Assembly: GCF_000238775.2 (NCBI RefSeq)
Contig: NZ_AFEJ02000001.1
Span: 2,852,001 to 2,916,000, forward strand
Source of the DNA: Acaryochloris sp. CCMEE 5410
Lineage (GTDB): Bacteria > Cyanobacteriota > Cyanobacteriia > Thermosynechococcales > Thermosynechococcaceae
Reading direction: 5' to 3'
DNA length: 64,000 nt
In this document: in pieces, positions 52,241-61,152 of the stretch
Layout of the letters: each line of letters opens with the position of its first letter
Numbering within the stretch: the stretch's first letter is position 1
Program-made: the position numbers and the translations under genes
Notes under the pieces: model-generated
What the model was told of the DNA's origin: nothing
Databases searched by the model: none
What the model saw: only the letters and a program-made list of their open reading frames with translations

Positions 52241-52953
52241 GGGTGCAAAGATCTAGGACAATATTGCTTTAGACGTATCAAATCGTTACGGCATGGGCCA
52301 GGATAAGATACGGTCTCTTGTAAAGCATTGTAACAATTAAGCTGTCCTTCTGTTGGGTTAAGACGCTTTGCGATGGGTTAGGGAATGGGTTTGCGGTAAT
52401 CAATTGTGATTGCAGGAAGAATAAACACCTACAAACAATCTACGTGTTTGTAAGTGATGCATTGACGATGCAGATTTCCAATAGTTGATATCCCAAAAGG
52501 CTTTGTATTGCCTTAAATCTAATAAATATATTTGATTTACATAGTTCTCATCTAGAGAGAATCAACGCAGCTTCACCTTCTTTGGGGATCATTCCAGCAC
52601 CAGAATGTTAAAGATTCAAGACTATCCGATAGATTAGTGCGTGCAGGAAATGACACGCACATTGCAAGCATGTAGTAATTGGTAGTAGAAAAAAGTTTAA
52701 TATCTTTGACTATCGATATCTATGGCTTAACGGTCATTATATTCATATTGCCGAGAAAAAATCCAAATTAGATCGATTTAATAATTTAAAAGGTTAAAAA
52801 TGGCGATAATTGATTGATTTTAATCAATTATTTGTCAAATAAGGCTGAGCAAGAGTTGGTATAGATAAAGATATTTCTTCCTTTTTTGTTCATTGAAATG
52901 GTAGTTAAACTTTTTTTACCTTTTAAGTTTTGAACACTTATCTCCAAGCACCT
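52241..52953. other. AT-rich intergenic region upstream of nrdJ
   Basis: About 700 bp of AT-rich sequence with no coding region. A perfect 8-bp hairpin AATTGATT/AATCAATT lies at 52808-52829. The left end must carry the ABC1 kinase promoter; the right end holds TTGAAC at 52930-52935 and TAGCCT at 52953-52958, a possible promoter with 17-bp spacing overlapping the NrdR boxes. Confidence 0.5.
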
Positions 52954-52969
52954 AGCCTATATGTAGTGT
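52954..52969. promoter_or_regulatory. NrdR-like box 1
   Basis: AGCCTATATGTAGTGT matches 13 of 16 positions of the NrdR consensus written as ACACTATATATAGTGT. It lies 186 bp before nrdJ and overlaps a possible -10 element. A second, near-identical box lies 31 bp downstream centre to centre, the spacing of known NrdR operators. Confidence 0.65.
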
Positions 52970-52984
52970 TTTTATTTAGAAGAA

Positions 52985-53000
52985 ACGCTATATGTAGCGT
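52985..53000. promoter_or_regulatory. NrdR-like box 2
   Basis: ACGCTATATGTAGCGT is a nearly perfect palindrome matching 13 of 16 NrdR consensus positions, exactly 31 bp after box 1. The surrounding symmetry extends to a 13-bp stem with loop TATG (52978-53007), so it could also form a hairpin in RNA. Confidence 0.65.
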
Positions 53001-53154
53001 TTCTTCTTGTTTGCAATTCTGAGCCAATCGCTAATGGTCGATCACGGATTGGTAATCGTAGGCCTGCTATCTCAAAATTCATGTAAACTTGGGTGATTAA
53101 ATCGCATATAGTGCAAATTTATTCCGTTTTTTATCCCTCAACGCTAGATGTGCC

Positions 53155-55104
53155 ATGGTTGCCACTCAATCTTTTATAACTGAACTCAGCGAATCCCAAA
53201 AAGCGGTTCTCCAAAAATATCTGATCGAAGATGAAGTCTCTTGGGAAGACGTCGTTCACCGGGTAGCGACCTATGTTGCCAGTGCGGAATCCACCCCTGA
53301 ACAGCAAAGCTATTGGCAAGAGAAATTTCTGTCGATCCTCCAGCCCATGAAGTTTGTACCTGGTGGGTCTATTCTCGCTAACTGTAATCATGGCACCCGT
53401 GGCTTGCTGAATTGTTTTGTCCTTTCCGCTGAAGATCACATCCACGACATCACTAAGTTAGTGTCTGACTCAGTACTCACTACCAAATTCAGAGGTGGGG
53501 TGGGAATCAATATTGGGGCAGAAGGCTCCAAGGGATATATCCGCCAAAAAGGTGCCCCATTCCAAGATGGGAAAGCGCTTGGTCCCTGTGCAGTCCTAGA
53601 TATGGTGTCTGAGAATTCCAAGAAAATCACCACTGGCAACAAGGCCCGCCGAGGTGCGTTTCTGTTTTCCATGAACTGGAAGCACCCTGATATTTGGGAG
53701 TTTATTCAGGCGAAAACCCAGTCCACTATTGATGCCAATTTTGCTAAGTCCATGATTGAGCAGTTAGCCCAACTGGCTCAACAGGATGAGCCGTCTCAGG
53801 AAAAACAAGAGAAGCTCAAAGCTTTACATACAGAGGTCGGCACGGCTTGGGTAGAAACCCATTTGAATCCAGAAGGGAAACGCGATCGCAGATGGCATAA
53901 CGCCAACATCTCAGTGCAGCTAGATGACGAGTTCTTTGCCAAACTCGATCAAGGCGATGAAGAGGCCAACAAACTCTGGCAGGCCATGGCTGAAAATGCC
54001 CATGCCACCGCAGATCCTGGCTTACTGCTGATCGACAATGCCAAGCGTCGGAGTCCGATTCGAGATTTTGTCACCTGCACCAATCCCTGTGGGGAAATCT
54101 TCCTCCCCCCCAACTCAGCGTGTAACCTCGGCTCTCTAGTGCTCACCAAGTTTGTCCGTCGGACTGCAGAGAGCAACATTGAAATTGATTGGGATGATTT
54201 AGCTGAGACCGTCAGAATTGCGATTCGCTTTCTGGACAACGTTCTTGATGTCTCTGAGTTTGCGACTCCTGACCAAAAACATAATGTCCGTGATGTCTTT
54301 CGCCAGTTGGGCTTAGGCATTATGGGTTGGGCTGATTATCTAAAACTCGCTCGAATTCCCTATGATTCAGCCCGACACTTAGAAGAAATCGATCGCTGGG
54401 GCAGCTGGATTGCAGATCATGCCTATCGGACCTCAGAAGCAATCGCTGCCGAGAAAGGAGCCTGTGGTGTTTGGGATCAGATTAAAGATCTCCAGACCGG
54501 CAATCCGTTTGAACGCTGGATGGATAGTGAAGGGAACTACTATAACGGCACAGAAGCTCACCATAACGATCGCCAAGATTTGACCCAAGTGCCTCGTCGT
54601 AACTCCACGGTTTTATCCATTGCCCCCACGGGGAGCATTGCCCAACTGGCTGCCTGCTCTTGGGCCTTTGAGCCAGACTTTGGCTTAACCCTATGGAAGC
54701 AAGTGTTTGTGGATGCTTCTCGCAGTCAGCAAAACTGGGTGCAAATTCTCAATCCTTATTTGGATGAATTGAACCTACCCGAAGCTGATGCTGAGATCGT
54801 CAAACAAACGGGATCGCTTGCAGATACTAACTATGGCAAGCAGCATCCAGACATTGCCCGTAGCTTCAAGATTGCCCGGGAGATTCCGCCCGGTTGGCAT
54901 ATCCTTGTGCAGTCCAAATGGCAGAGCTGGATCGATTCTTCTATTTCTAAGACCATCAATCTTCCGGCCCATGCCACCGTAGACGAAATCAAGCAGATTT
55001 ATCGGTTGGCCGAAAAGGCAGGACTCAAGGGCGTCACCATTTACCGATCTGGCACCTTAGACTCTGAACCGATCAAGGTCGGCAATAGCGAGAAAGACTC
55101 TTAG
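53155..55104 (+). CDS. nrdJ: Adenosylcobalamin-dependent (class II) ribonucleotide reductase, catalytic part
   Basis: A 649-residue protein. Residue Cys312 in TNPCGEIF is the thiyl-radical cysteine, with Glu314. The partner cysteine is in GLLNCFVLSAED and the second half in SACNLGSLVL. Other blocks are FRGGVGINIGAEGS, GNKARRGAFLFSMNWKHPDIWEFI and the phosphate-binding APTGSIAQLAACSWAFEPDFG. It reduces ribonucleotides using coenzyme B12, without oxygen. The chain stops after KGVTIYRSG, where other class II enzymes continue into a TSCPD domain and a cysteine-rich tail; that part is encoded by the next gene. Two NrdR-like boxes lie upstream. Confidence 0.92.
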   Translation: MVATQSFITELSESQKAVLQKYLIEDEVSWEDVVHRVATYVASAESTPEQQSYWQEKFLSILQPMKFVPGGSILANCNHGTRGLLNCFVLSAEDHIHDITKLVSDSVLTTKFRGGVGINIGAEGSKGYIRQKGAPFQDGKALGPCAVLDMVSENSKKITTGNKARRGAFLFSMNWKHPDIWEFIQAKTQSTIDANFAKSMIEQLAQLAQQDEPSQEKQEKLKALHTEVGTAWVETHLNPEGKRDRRWHNANISVQLDDEFFAKLDQGDEEANKLWQAMAENAHATADPGLLLIDNAKRRSPIRDFVTCTNPCGEIFLPPNSACNLGSLVLTKFVRRTAESNIEIDWDDLAETVRIAIRFLDNVLDVSEFATPDQKHNVRDVFRQLGLGIMGWADYLKLARIPYDSARHLEEIDRWGSWIADHAYRTSEAIAAEKGACGVWDQIKDLQTGNPFERWMDSEGNYYNGTEAHHNDRQDLTQVPRRNSTVLSIAPTGSIAQLAACSWAFEPDFGLTLWKQVFVDASRSQQNWVQILNPYLDELNLPEADAEIVKQTGSLADTNYGKQHPDIARSFKIAREIPPGWHILVQSKWQSWIDSSISKTINLPAHATVDEIKQIYRLAEKAGLKGVTIYRSGTLDSEPIKVGNSEKDS

Positions 55105-55138
55105 TCCCCATTACCCAGACGCAGAAGAAGGTATAGGC

Positions 55139-55999
55139 ATGGCCCAAACGGATGACTTATTAGGCTTAATCGATAGCTTTCCAGATGCCTTTAATCAGGT
55201 TGAAGGGAAGCCTGATGGTGCAGCGCCGATCGACCCCGCCTTAGACTCCAAACTACAGCAGCTAATTGCTGAATTTCCCAGTGCTTTTGTAGATCCTGCA
55301 ACCCATATGGATGGAGCGGATAGCCAAGCTGAACCTGTCAGTGAGGAACATACCCTCCCTGACACGGAGGCAGCTGCAGAAAAAACTGAGCCTGTGCAAC
55401 CGGCTCCAACTCCTCTGCCTTCAGCCCAGCCAGGAACCTATGCCCATGCCCTGACACGAACCATCTCCACGTTTACTTGGGGACAGGTTGAAGTGAATCT
55501 GACCTATGGAGACAGCGGCTTGCAGTCGGTTTGGGTGACAGTGGGTAAATCGGGAACTGAGGTGCAGTCTCTTTGCGAAGCGATCGCCCGTTTAATCAAC
55601 CTGTTGCTTGTCAACCAAACCCCAATCCCTGAGATTGCTCGCCAAATTCGCGGCATTCGGGGAGCAGATTCAGAAGGATTAGGTCCTAATCGTTTCTTAG
55701 GATTAGCTGATTTAATCGGTAAGGTATTGCAGGAAGCTCCCACAGCCTGGCAACCAACACAGCCTAGCCAGGAACAGGCCGCACCTCCGAAGCATAATGG
55801 CCATAACGGTAACGGGAATGGCAATGGCCATAACGGCAGCGATACCAAAACTGCAGTAATGCCGACTGAAGTGTGGACCACTATTGCAGACCATGATCAT
55901 GCTGCTTCTATCTGCCCTGAATGTGGGGCCGAACTCCATCAAGTGAATGGGTGTTCTGGAGGTGCTTGTGTGGTCTGTGGATACAGTAGTTGTAGCTAA
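55139..55999 (+). CDS. Detached C-terminal part of class II ribonucleotide reductase (TSCPD + Cys-rich tail)
   Basis: A 286-residue protein beginning 34 bp after nrdJ, with AGAAGAAGG before ATG 55139. The N-terminal 100 residues are acidic and unlike any domain I know. Residues about 107-200 form a TSCPD domain (TRTISTFTWGQVEVNLTY, VWVTVGKSGTEVQSLCEAIARLINLLL, GPNRFLGLADLIGKVL). After an Asn/Gly/His-rich linker the protein ends with a CxxC zinc-ribbon-like tail (CPECGAELHQVNGCSG and VVCGYSSC) that normally delivers reducing power to the reductase. In other species these are part of one chain, so the two products probably associate. Confidence 0.8.
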   Translation: MAQTDDLLGLIDSFPDAFNQVEGKPDGAAPIDPALDSKLQQLIAEFPSAFVDPATHMDGADSQAEPVSEEHTLPDTEAAAEKTEPVQPAPTPLPSAQPGTYAHALTRTISTFTWGQVEVNLTYGDSGLQSVWVTVGKSGTEVQSLCEAIARLINLLLVNQTPIPEIARQIRGIRGADSEGLGPNRFLGLADLIGKVLQEAPTAWQPTQPSQEQAAPPKHNGHNGNGNGNGHNGSDTKTAVMPTEVWTTIADHDHAASICPECGAELHQVNGCSGGACVVCGYSSCS

Positions 56000-56811
56000 G
56001 CGGCTCTGGAAAGATCACAAATAAACTGAGTGGCCGTCGGCAAGTTACTTTGAATGCTCGTCGGCCTCAGGCTGTTTAGGAAGGCATAATTACGCATTCC
56101 ACAGGTTAAAGCCACGGTTTTAATCTTCATGGCTTGAGCTGCTAATACATCTGCTTCCGTATCACCAATCATCCAAATTTGCTGGTGGTTGGTCAGCCCC
56201 ATGGCATTGATTGAATCCTGGATTAAAGACTGTTTGCAGACCGCATAGTTTTTATAGGCTGCCTGGGTATCATTCGTTCCCCGGATCAACCGGAAGTAGC
56301 GCGTTAAATGATGCTGCTGTAAGACTTGGTCCACTTGTTCTTGGCAGCGGAGGGTCACAACCGCTAGTTGTGCACCTTGGTTGAGCAGGTGTTCTAAGGC
56401 CTGATGGACACCCGGTTGAAGACGGTCTTCTTGAAGCAGCAGTGGCTGATTCACAATCGCCTGAACCTGCTGCATAAAGAAATCAATATGATTACCAGAG
56501 AGTCCAGATAAGTAAGCAATCTCGATATCAGGCCGCTTTGATTGCTTCATACTCCAAAACTGGGCATGGCTTAAAGGAGTCAGCGCTAGCGTGTCGCCTT
56601 GGTCTTGAATATATGCTTGGGTCTCAGCGAGAGCAAGCTGATAGGTTTTGTAATATCGTTGCGAGACATCAATCAGGGGACCATCTAGATCACAAAAGAT
56701 GGTGAGTTGTGATGTTCTTTGAGTTCCAAGCCAGTCATTTTTTGCTGTAGCTTGAGCAATGTCTGATGGCGATCTAGGTAGTGTGAAGGCTGGCACACCT
56801 GTCATAGGCAA
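55996..56811 (-). CDS. HAD-superfamily hydrolase
   Basis: A 271-residue HAD hydrolase. Motif I is TIFCDLDGPLIDVSQRYY (the nucleophile Asp and the acid Asp), motif II is AVVTLRCQ (a Thr), and motifs III/IV are seen as NDTQAAYKNYAVCKQSLI and IWMIGDTEADVLAAQAM. The cap is helical (type C1). This resembles phosphoglycolate phosphatase and beta-phosphoglucomutase relatives; substrate unknown. The start at ATG 56811 gives a 38-residue leader before motif I, so a start further in (third codon ATG) is possible. Its stop overlaps the TSCPD gene stop by 4 bp. Confidence 0.85.
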   Translation of the reverse strand: MPMTGVPAFTLPRSPSDIAQATAKNDWLGTQRTSQLTIFCDLDGPLIDVSQRYYKTYQLALAETQAYIQDQGDTLALTPLSHAQFWSMKQSKRPDIEIAYLSGLSGNHIDFFMQQVQAIVNQPLLLQEDRLQPGVHQALEHLLNQGAQLAVVTLRCQEQVDQVLQQHHLTRYFRLIRGTNDTQAAYKNYAVCKQSLIQDSINAMGLTNHQQIWMIGDTEADVLAAQAMKIKTVALTCGMRNYAFLNSLRPTSIQSNLPTATQFICDLSRAA

Positions 56812-56912
56812 GACCGACTAGGAGTCAGCAATATATCTTTACTTGAATTTAACATTTTTTTATGAATTCGGTAGAGTTCAATTTATCTTAAATTTTTTTT
56901 GTCAAGGTTAAC

Positions 56913-58460
56913 TTACTCATAATCGTGCCCAGTCCCATAGGTCCATCCGTCATATCGACGTTGCCAATAGTATTGTTGTTTCGGGTTCAAACTATCACTC
57001 CACTGCTTGAGAGCAGGGATAAGGCGATGCAGCTCGTTATATAAGCCCAAGCCCATGTAATGGGGAATCCACTTGAATAACGCCACTAAACCCACATGCC
57101 CCAAAATTTTAGGGGTCAGTTGCGGATGACGCAGGGAAATCTGGAGCAAGGTTTGCGATAGGGCAGGGAACTGAACAATATCCTGGAGAAAAGGTTTGAG
57201 AACGGGGTCTCCGAGTTTCTCCATTTCCTGGAAAACGACCTGGAGAAGCTGATTGATTTGTTGGGGGTTCAGATCGCGATCGGCGGGAGCCCGCATGGAT
57301 TGCTGAAACAGCCAGGTCACGGATAGGTTGGGTTGATAGGGCTGCAGTAGGTTGAGATCCTTTGTCCCTAGGGCATCGGCACCAAGGGCTTCATGAATAC
57401 CTGCATCGAGACGCCGCAAATGGCGAATCATGGCTCCAAAGCCGCCAAAACTGAGAGGGGATTGACTACCGCTACTGTCCCCTATCGGCATAATGCGGTC
57501 CCAGGGATACTGGAGGGGACTTTGTTCATAGCTGGGAAACATACCAAATAAGGCTCGCAAGATTTTGACCTCTGCTAGATCCGTATCTTGGTACTCAGGT
57601 AGCCGGTCTAGATAATGGCGAAACACATGCTCCAAGCTAGGGCGTTGAGGATGCAGGTCAGCATAGGTAAACATATAGGTCGTGCGACCGTCTCGGGCAG
57701 GGAACGCTTCCCAAAAATACTGACATCGATCTTCGATGGGGGTGAAAGAGACCAATAAATCTCCGGTGTCTCGAACGGGCAGTCCTTGCGCACAAGTGCC
57801 GACCACTAAACAGATACCTGCAGGGGTTTGCCCTTGACGGGCTTGGACGGCAACGGGAGAGAAATGCCCCATCACATCCAGCATCAGTCGGGCCGTGAGG
57901 GTCGTGTCTGTTTGAATCGCCACGCCATCGGGATGAACCACAACGTTGGAAAAGGCGGTCTGTTCTTGTAGCTGACCTCCCGCTTCGAGAAATCGAGCTT
58001 TTAGGGCATCCAATAAAAAGACGGGGTCAACCCCAACATTGAGGACATCTTGAACCCAAACCGCAGGTCCCCCCATAAACTGAATCCGATTGGGGTTAAA
58101 TTCACTAGCAATGGCGGTGTCTAGTTGTGCTTCGGTGAGCAGTTCTAGCTCTACTAAAACCGACAGCTCAGCTCTGGAGATATTCCATTCCTGTTCGCGG
58201 CCTTTGAGAATTCCTCGCTCTAAAATTAAGACCCGCCAGCCTCGTAACGCCAGGGTGGTGCCAATCATGACGCCTAAGGTGCCACCACAGATCACCACAT
58301 CCCAATCCACCGTCCCTAGACGTTCGGTACTGTCTTGAACGACAGTGGGAATCTGTGCGGGTGGCCCTTGGCGCAACTGGCTCCAGCGACGATCGGCCTG
58401 TTGCAAATTGGCCAGAAAGGGCGCGGGTAGGGTGGCGATTAATTCAGCAGTCGAGGGCAT
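56913..58460 (-). CDS. cruP: FAD-dependent lycopene cyclase-family protein (CruP-like)
   Basis: A 515-residue flavoprotein. Residues about 52-85 carry the FAD/NAD-binding region (DWDVVICGGTLGVMIGTTLALRGWRVLILERG). The later segment WDRIMPIGDSSGSQSPLSFGGFGAMIRHL is typical of the CruA/CruP group. Length agrees with CruP; CruA is longer. CruA makes gamma- and beta-carotene from lycopene; CruP is its paralogue in cyanobacteria and plants whose cyclase activity is weak or absent and which has been linked to redox stress. CruP is therefore the preferred name, but CruA cannot be excluded. The next gene upstream is a histidine kinase 36 bp away. Confidence 0.72.
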   Translation of the reverse strand: MPSTAELIATLPAPFLANLQQADRRWSQLRQGPPAQIPTVVQDSTERLGTVDWDVVICGGTLGVMIGTTLALRGWRVLILERGILKGREQEWNISRAELSVLVELELLTEAQLDTAIASEFNPNRIQFMGGPAVWVQDVLNVGVDPVFLLDALKARFLEAGGQLQEQTAFSNVVVHPDGVAIQTDTTLTARLMLDVMGHFSPVAVQARQGQTPAGICLVVGTCAQGLPVRDTGDLLVSFTPIEDRCQYFWEAFPARDGRTTYMFTYADLHPQRPSLEHVFRHYLDRLPEYQDTDLAEVKILRALFGMFPSYEQSPLQYPWDRIMPIGDSSGSQSPLSFGGFGAMIRHLRRLDAGIHEALGADALGTKDLNLLQPYQPNLSVTWLFQQSMRAPADRDLNPQQINQLLQVVFQEMEKLGDPVLKPFLQDIVQFPALSQTLLQISLRHPQLTPKILGHVGLVALFKWIPHYMGLGLYNELHRLIPALKQWSDSLNPKQQYYWQRRYDGWTYGTGHDYE

Positions 58461-58496
58461 TCAGGCAACACAAAAAGACATCTCTTTTGAAGATAC

Positions 58497-60632
58497 CTAA
58501 TTGGCGTCGACTGCGGGGGGGAGAGATGACTTATAGGGTAACTTGACGATAAAGGTGGTGGTTCCCTGGCGACTGGACACAGAGATTTCGCCTTCGAGTT
58601 GTTCAATCAACTTTTGGACGAGGGCTAGTCCTAAACCCGTTCCGCCTTGTTTCCAGGGGTCGGCATTGGGGACTCGATAAAACTTATCAAAAATCCGGGG
58701 TAGCTCCTGTTCTGGAATTTCGGCCTCATTAGTCACTTGCAGCCGCAACATCGGCTTTGGAAATTCCAGATACTGCAACGTGAGAGAGACCTCGCCACTT
58801 TGGGGCGTATATTTGCAGGCATTATTTAATAGCTCTGCCAAAATTCGATCTAAGCTGACGCGATCGGAATGGAAGGTGGGGATACTTTGGTCGCAGTTTA
58901 CCCGTAGGTTAAGTTCTCGATCTTTAATTCGGGATTGAAACGGTTCGAGAGCCCGAGGCAGCCATACTTGGATTTTGATCGGTTCTGACTTGATTTGATT
59001 GCCGCCTGCTTCGAGACGTTGCAGATCTAATAGGTCGTTAATTAGTTCTGTTTCTCGACTACATTCAGCGTCCAAAATTTTGATATAGCGACGCTGGCGA
59101 GGTTCAAGGGGAAACTGGCTGAGCATGTGAATCGCCATTTTGATATTGGACATAGGGGTCCGCAATTCATGGGATACGGTACTCAAGAAGTCGTCTTTGA
59201 GGCTATTGAGACGTTCCAATTCCCGCATTTTTTGCTGGAGTTGGGCGGTGCGATCTTCTACCTGTTGAGCCAGGTTGGTATTTAAGTCTTGGACATGTTG
59301 GTGAAGTTGGGCTTGATGAATTGCGATCGCACATTGATCCGCAATGGTTTTGACCAATCCTCGTTCATCGGCATTCCAGGTTCGAGTTTCTACGGCAAGC
59401 CTTTCCTCCGTGGATTCCTGGCAATGATACAGACTAATGCTGCCTAAATAGTTCTGTAAATATTGCAGGGGAGAAATCAACAGGGTTTGAATGTTGCATT
59501 GCTCACATATGGCAATGAGTTCAAGATCGAGATCATTCGTATCCGCAAAAACCACCTGTTGCCCTTGGGCTAAGGTCTCTTGAGAATGCCGCAAAAACAT
59601 CTCATTGGCCTGAATTAAATCTTGGCGTCCAATAGCGGTATCACTCACATAATGATCCGCTAATTCACCATCTGAATTCATTTGAACAATCAGACAATGG
59701 CTAGCACCCAAGGCTTCCGTTAACAGACCCACGGTAATTTGCAAGACTTCAGCCGTGACCATCGTCCCCCGCATGGCTTGGACAATGCGATTGATAATGG
59801 ATTCTCGCTGGGCTGTATGTCGGAGTTTCTCTTCCGCCCGCTTACGCTCTGTAATATCAGTGACGTAGCTGCGGACTAAATCACTTTCAACAATATAGTG
59901 AATCGATTGTTCGTAAATATTTTGGTCAATTTCTACTTCCCGAACAAAGAAGTTGCTCTTGGACGAATGCTCTGTTTGCACCATTTTCAGCAGTCCCTGC
60001 AACATGGGGTGCGCCACCCCTTCTTTGGAGATATCAGGAAACTGCATCACCGCAGCCGGATTGAGATAGGTCACGGTGCCTTGCAAATCCATTTCAAGAA
60101 TGGGACTCGGCGTTAACTCAGGGAAAGACGCCATCCGTACCAGAGACGCTTCGCTCATATTCTGCAAGTCAGCGTCATCCGGAACCAAGGTCTGGAAGGG
60201 ATTGACAGACTGCGACAGAATCATGGACAAGTCTGTGGCCTCACAGAACTTATCAAAATCGGCATCTGACAGATTAGAAACAACAAAGTATTTGGTTTTG
60301 ACATCCCCCCCAAAAATGACTACATCTCCATGTTTGAGATCATGGGAAAAGAGACGACGACCGTTCACAATCAAGCCGTTTGTACTGCGTTTTCCTTGCA
60401 AATCACCGTCAATAATTCGGAAGAGAAAATTAGAGGTTTCCGGGGCGGTAACTCGCAACAAAATCGCATGCTGACGAGACACCATTTTGGAATGCAGCAC
60501 AATCGAATTGGTAACATCCCGACCAATCGAGTAAGTAGCAGCTTCTAAGGAAATGGTTCGACGCCCTTCGGCATCATCAATGATGAAGAGATGTCTGAAA
60601 CGTTGTCTTTGATCCTGCTCAAGGTTACTCAC
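58497..60632 (-). CDS. FHA-PAS-GAF sensor histidine kinase
   Basis: A 711-residue protein starting at GTG 60632. An FHA domain covers about residues 20-115 (TYSIGRDVTNSIVLHSKMVSRQHAIL). A PAS domain is at about 170-270 (PSPILEMDLQGTVTYLNPAA), a GAF domain at about 285-440 (AMRGTMVTAEVLQITVGLLTEALGASHCLIVQM), a coiled coil, then HisKA with phosphorylated His in FLSTVSHELRTPMSNIKM near residue 490, and an ATPase domain with GTGLGLALVQKLIE. It has no membrane helix, so it is cytoplasmic. FHA binds phosphothreonine, linking it to Ser/Thr kinase signalling. No response regulator is adjacent. Confidence 0.9.
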   Translation of the reverse strand: MSNLEQDQRQRFRHLFIIDDAEGRRTISLEAATYSIGRDVTNSIVLHSKMVSRQHAILLRVTAPETSNFLFRIIDGDLQGKRSTNGLIVNGRRLFSHDLKHGDVVIFGGDVKTKYFVVSNLSDADFDKFCEATDLSMILSQSVNPFQTLVPDDADLQNMSEASLVRMASFPELTPSPILEMDLQGTVTYLNPAAVMQFPDISKEGVAHPMLQGLLKMVQTEHSSKSNFFVREVEIDQNIYEQSIHYIVESDLVRSYVTDITERKRAEEKLRHTAQRESIINRIVQAMRGTMVTAEVLQITVGLLTEALGASHCLIVQMNSDGELADHYVSDTAIGRQDLIQANEMFLRHSQETLAQGQQVVFADTNDLDLELIAICEQCNIQTLLISPLQYLQNYLGSISLYHCQESTEERLAVETRTWNADERGLVKTIADQCAIAIHQAQLHQHVQDLNTNLAQQVEDRTAQLQQKMRELERLNSLKDDFLSTVSHELRTPMSNIKMAIHMLSQFPLEPRQRRYIKILDAECSRETELINDLLDLQRLEAGGNQIKSEPIKIQVWLPRALEPFQSRIKDRELNLRVNCDQSIPTFHSDRVSLDRILAELLNNACKYTPQSGEVSLTLQYLEFPKPMLRLQVTNEAEIPEQELPRIFDKFYRVPNADPWKQGGTGLGLALVQKLIEQLEGEISVSSRQGTTTFIVKLPYKSSLPPAVDAN

Positions 60633-61104
60633 GATTTGGGCTGTCAGTCGCGGTAGGGTGAATGGTTAAAAGAGAGATGACTGTAGTATGCCTCTATTGC
60701 TTGCTGAATTACACCTGTTGACTATTGTGTCATGAGGGTTAGACATTTCTCTTTAGAAAGGAAAGTTTAGTTATTTTGCTATTATTTGCCTCTTTGCTTT
60801 AGCTTCGCAATAGTACAGCGATTTTCCCAAGCATACCTCGACTCTAACCTAACCCCAATAGGAATAATGACTATATCTGAGTCAATCTGATACGACAACA
60901 CGCTCCGCCCGCATAGTTGATGATGAGATAAGGTATTGATGTTTCCAAGTCGCTCAAAAGACTGATCAGCTCTTTTCTATATTTTTAAAAATCCTACACT
61001 CCATCAAAGCGACAGAGAGTATGCCATTAGCTGCAGATCACTCTTCATCTCTGAGGCTTCCCTAAGCGACTATCAAAATCAGAGAGGTAAACAGCAATTG
61101 CAAT
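60633..61104. other. Intergenic region between histidine kinase and Rieske genes
   Basis: About 470 bp with no coding region recognised. It is AT-rich and ends at the left inverted repeat (61105). It must contain the histidine kinase promoter. No tRNA or RNA motif was seen. Confidence 0.5.
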
Positions 61105-61122
61105 AGACCTCTTGCATAATTG
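61105..61122 (+). repeat. Left inverted repeat flanking the Rieske gene
   Basis: AGACCTCTTGCATAATTG matches the reverse complement of 62902-62919 at 17 of 18 positions. The two copies lie 1815 bp apart in inverted orientation, enclosing one gene. Ends of this size resemble insertion-sequence termini, but no transposase lies between them. Confidence 0.5.
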
Positions 61123-61152
61123 GATTTGCAGTCCCATAGGGTCTGCCCAAAA

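Noticed and set aside
52808-52829. AATTGATT/AATCAATT hairpin as a terminator or regulatory RNA
   Set aside because: All A/T pairs but two, weak, with no gene end close by; likely chance in AT-rich DNA.
52978-53007. 13-bp hairpin in the nrdJ upstream region read as a transcription terminator
   Set aside because: Its core repeats 31 bp upstream as a second NrdR-like box without a hairpin, and no gene ends nearby, so an operator explains it better.
55104-55139. The nrdJ split seen as a frameshift or sequencing error
   Set aside because: The second gene has its own ribosome site and a 100-residue unique N-terminus absent from single-chain enzymes, so a simple indel would not rejoin them.
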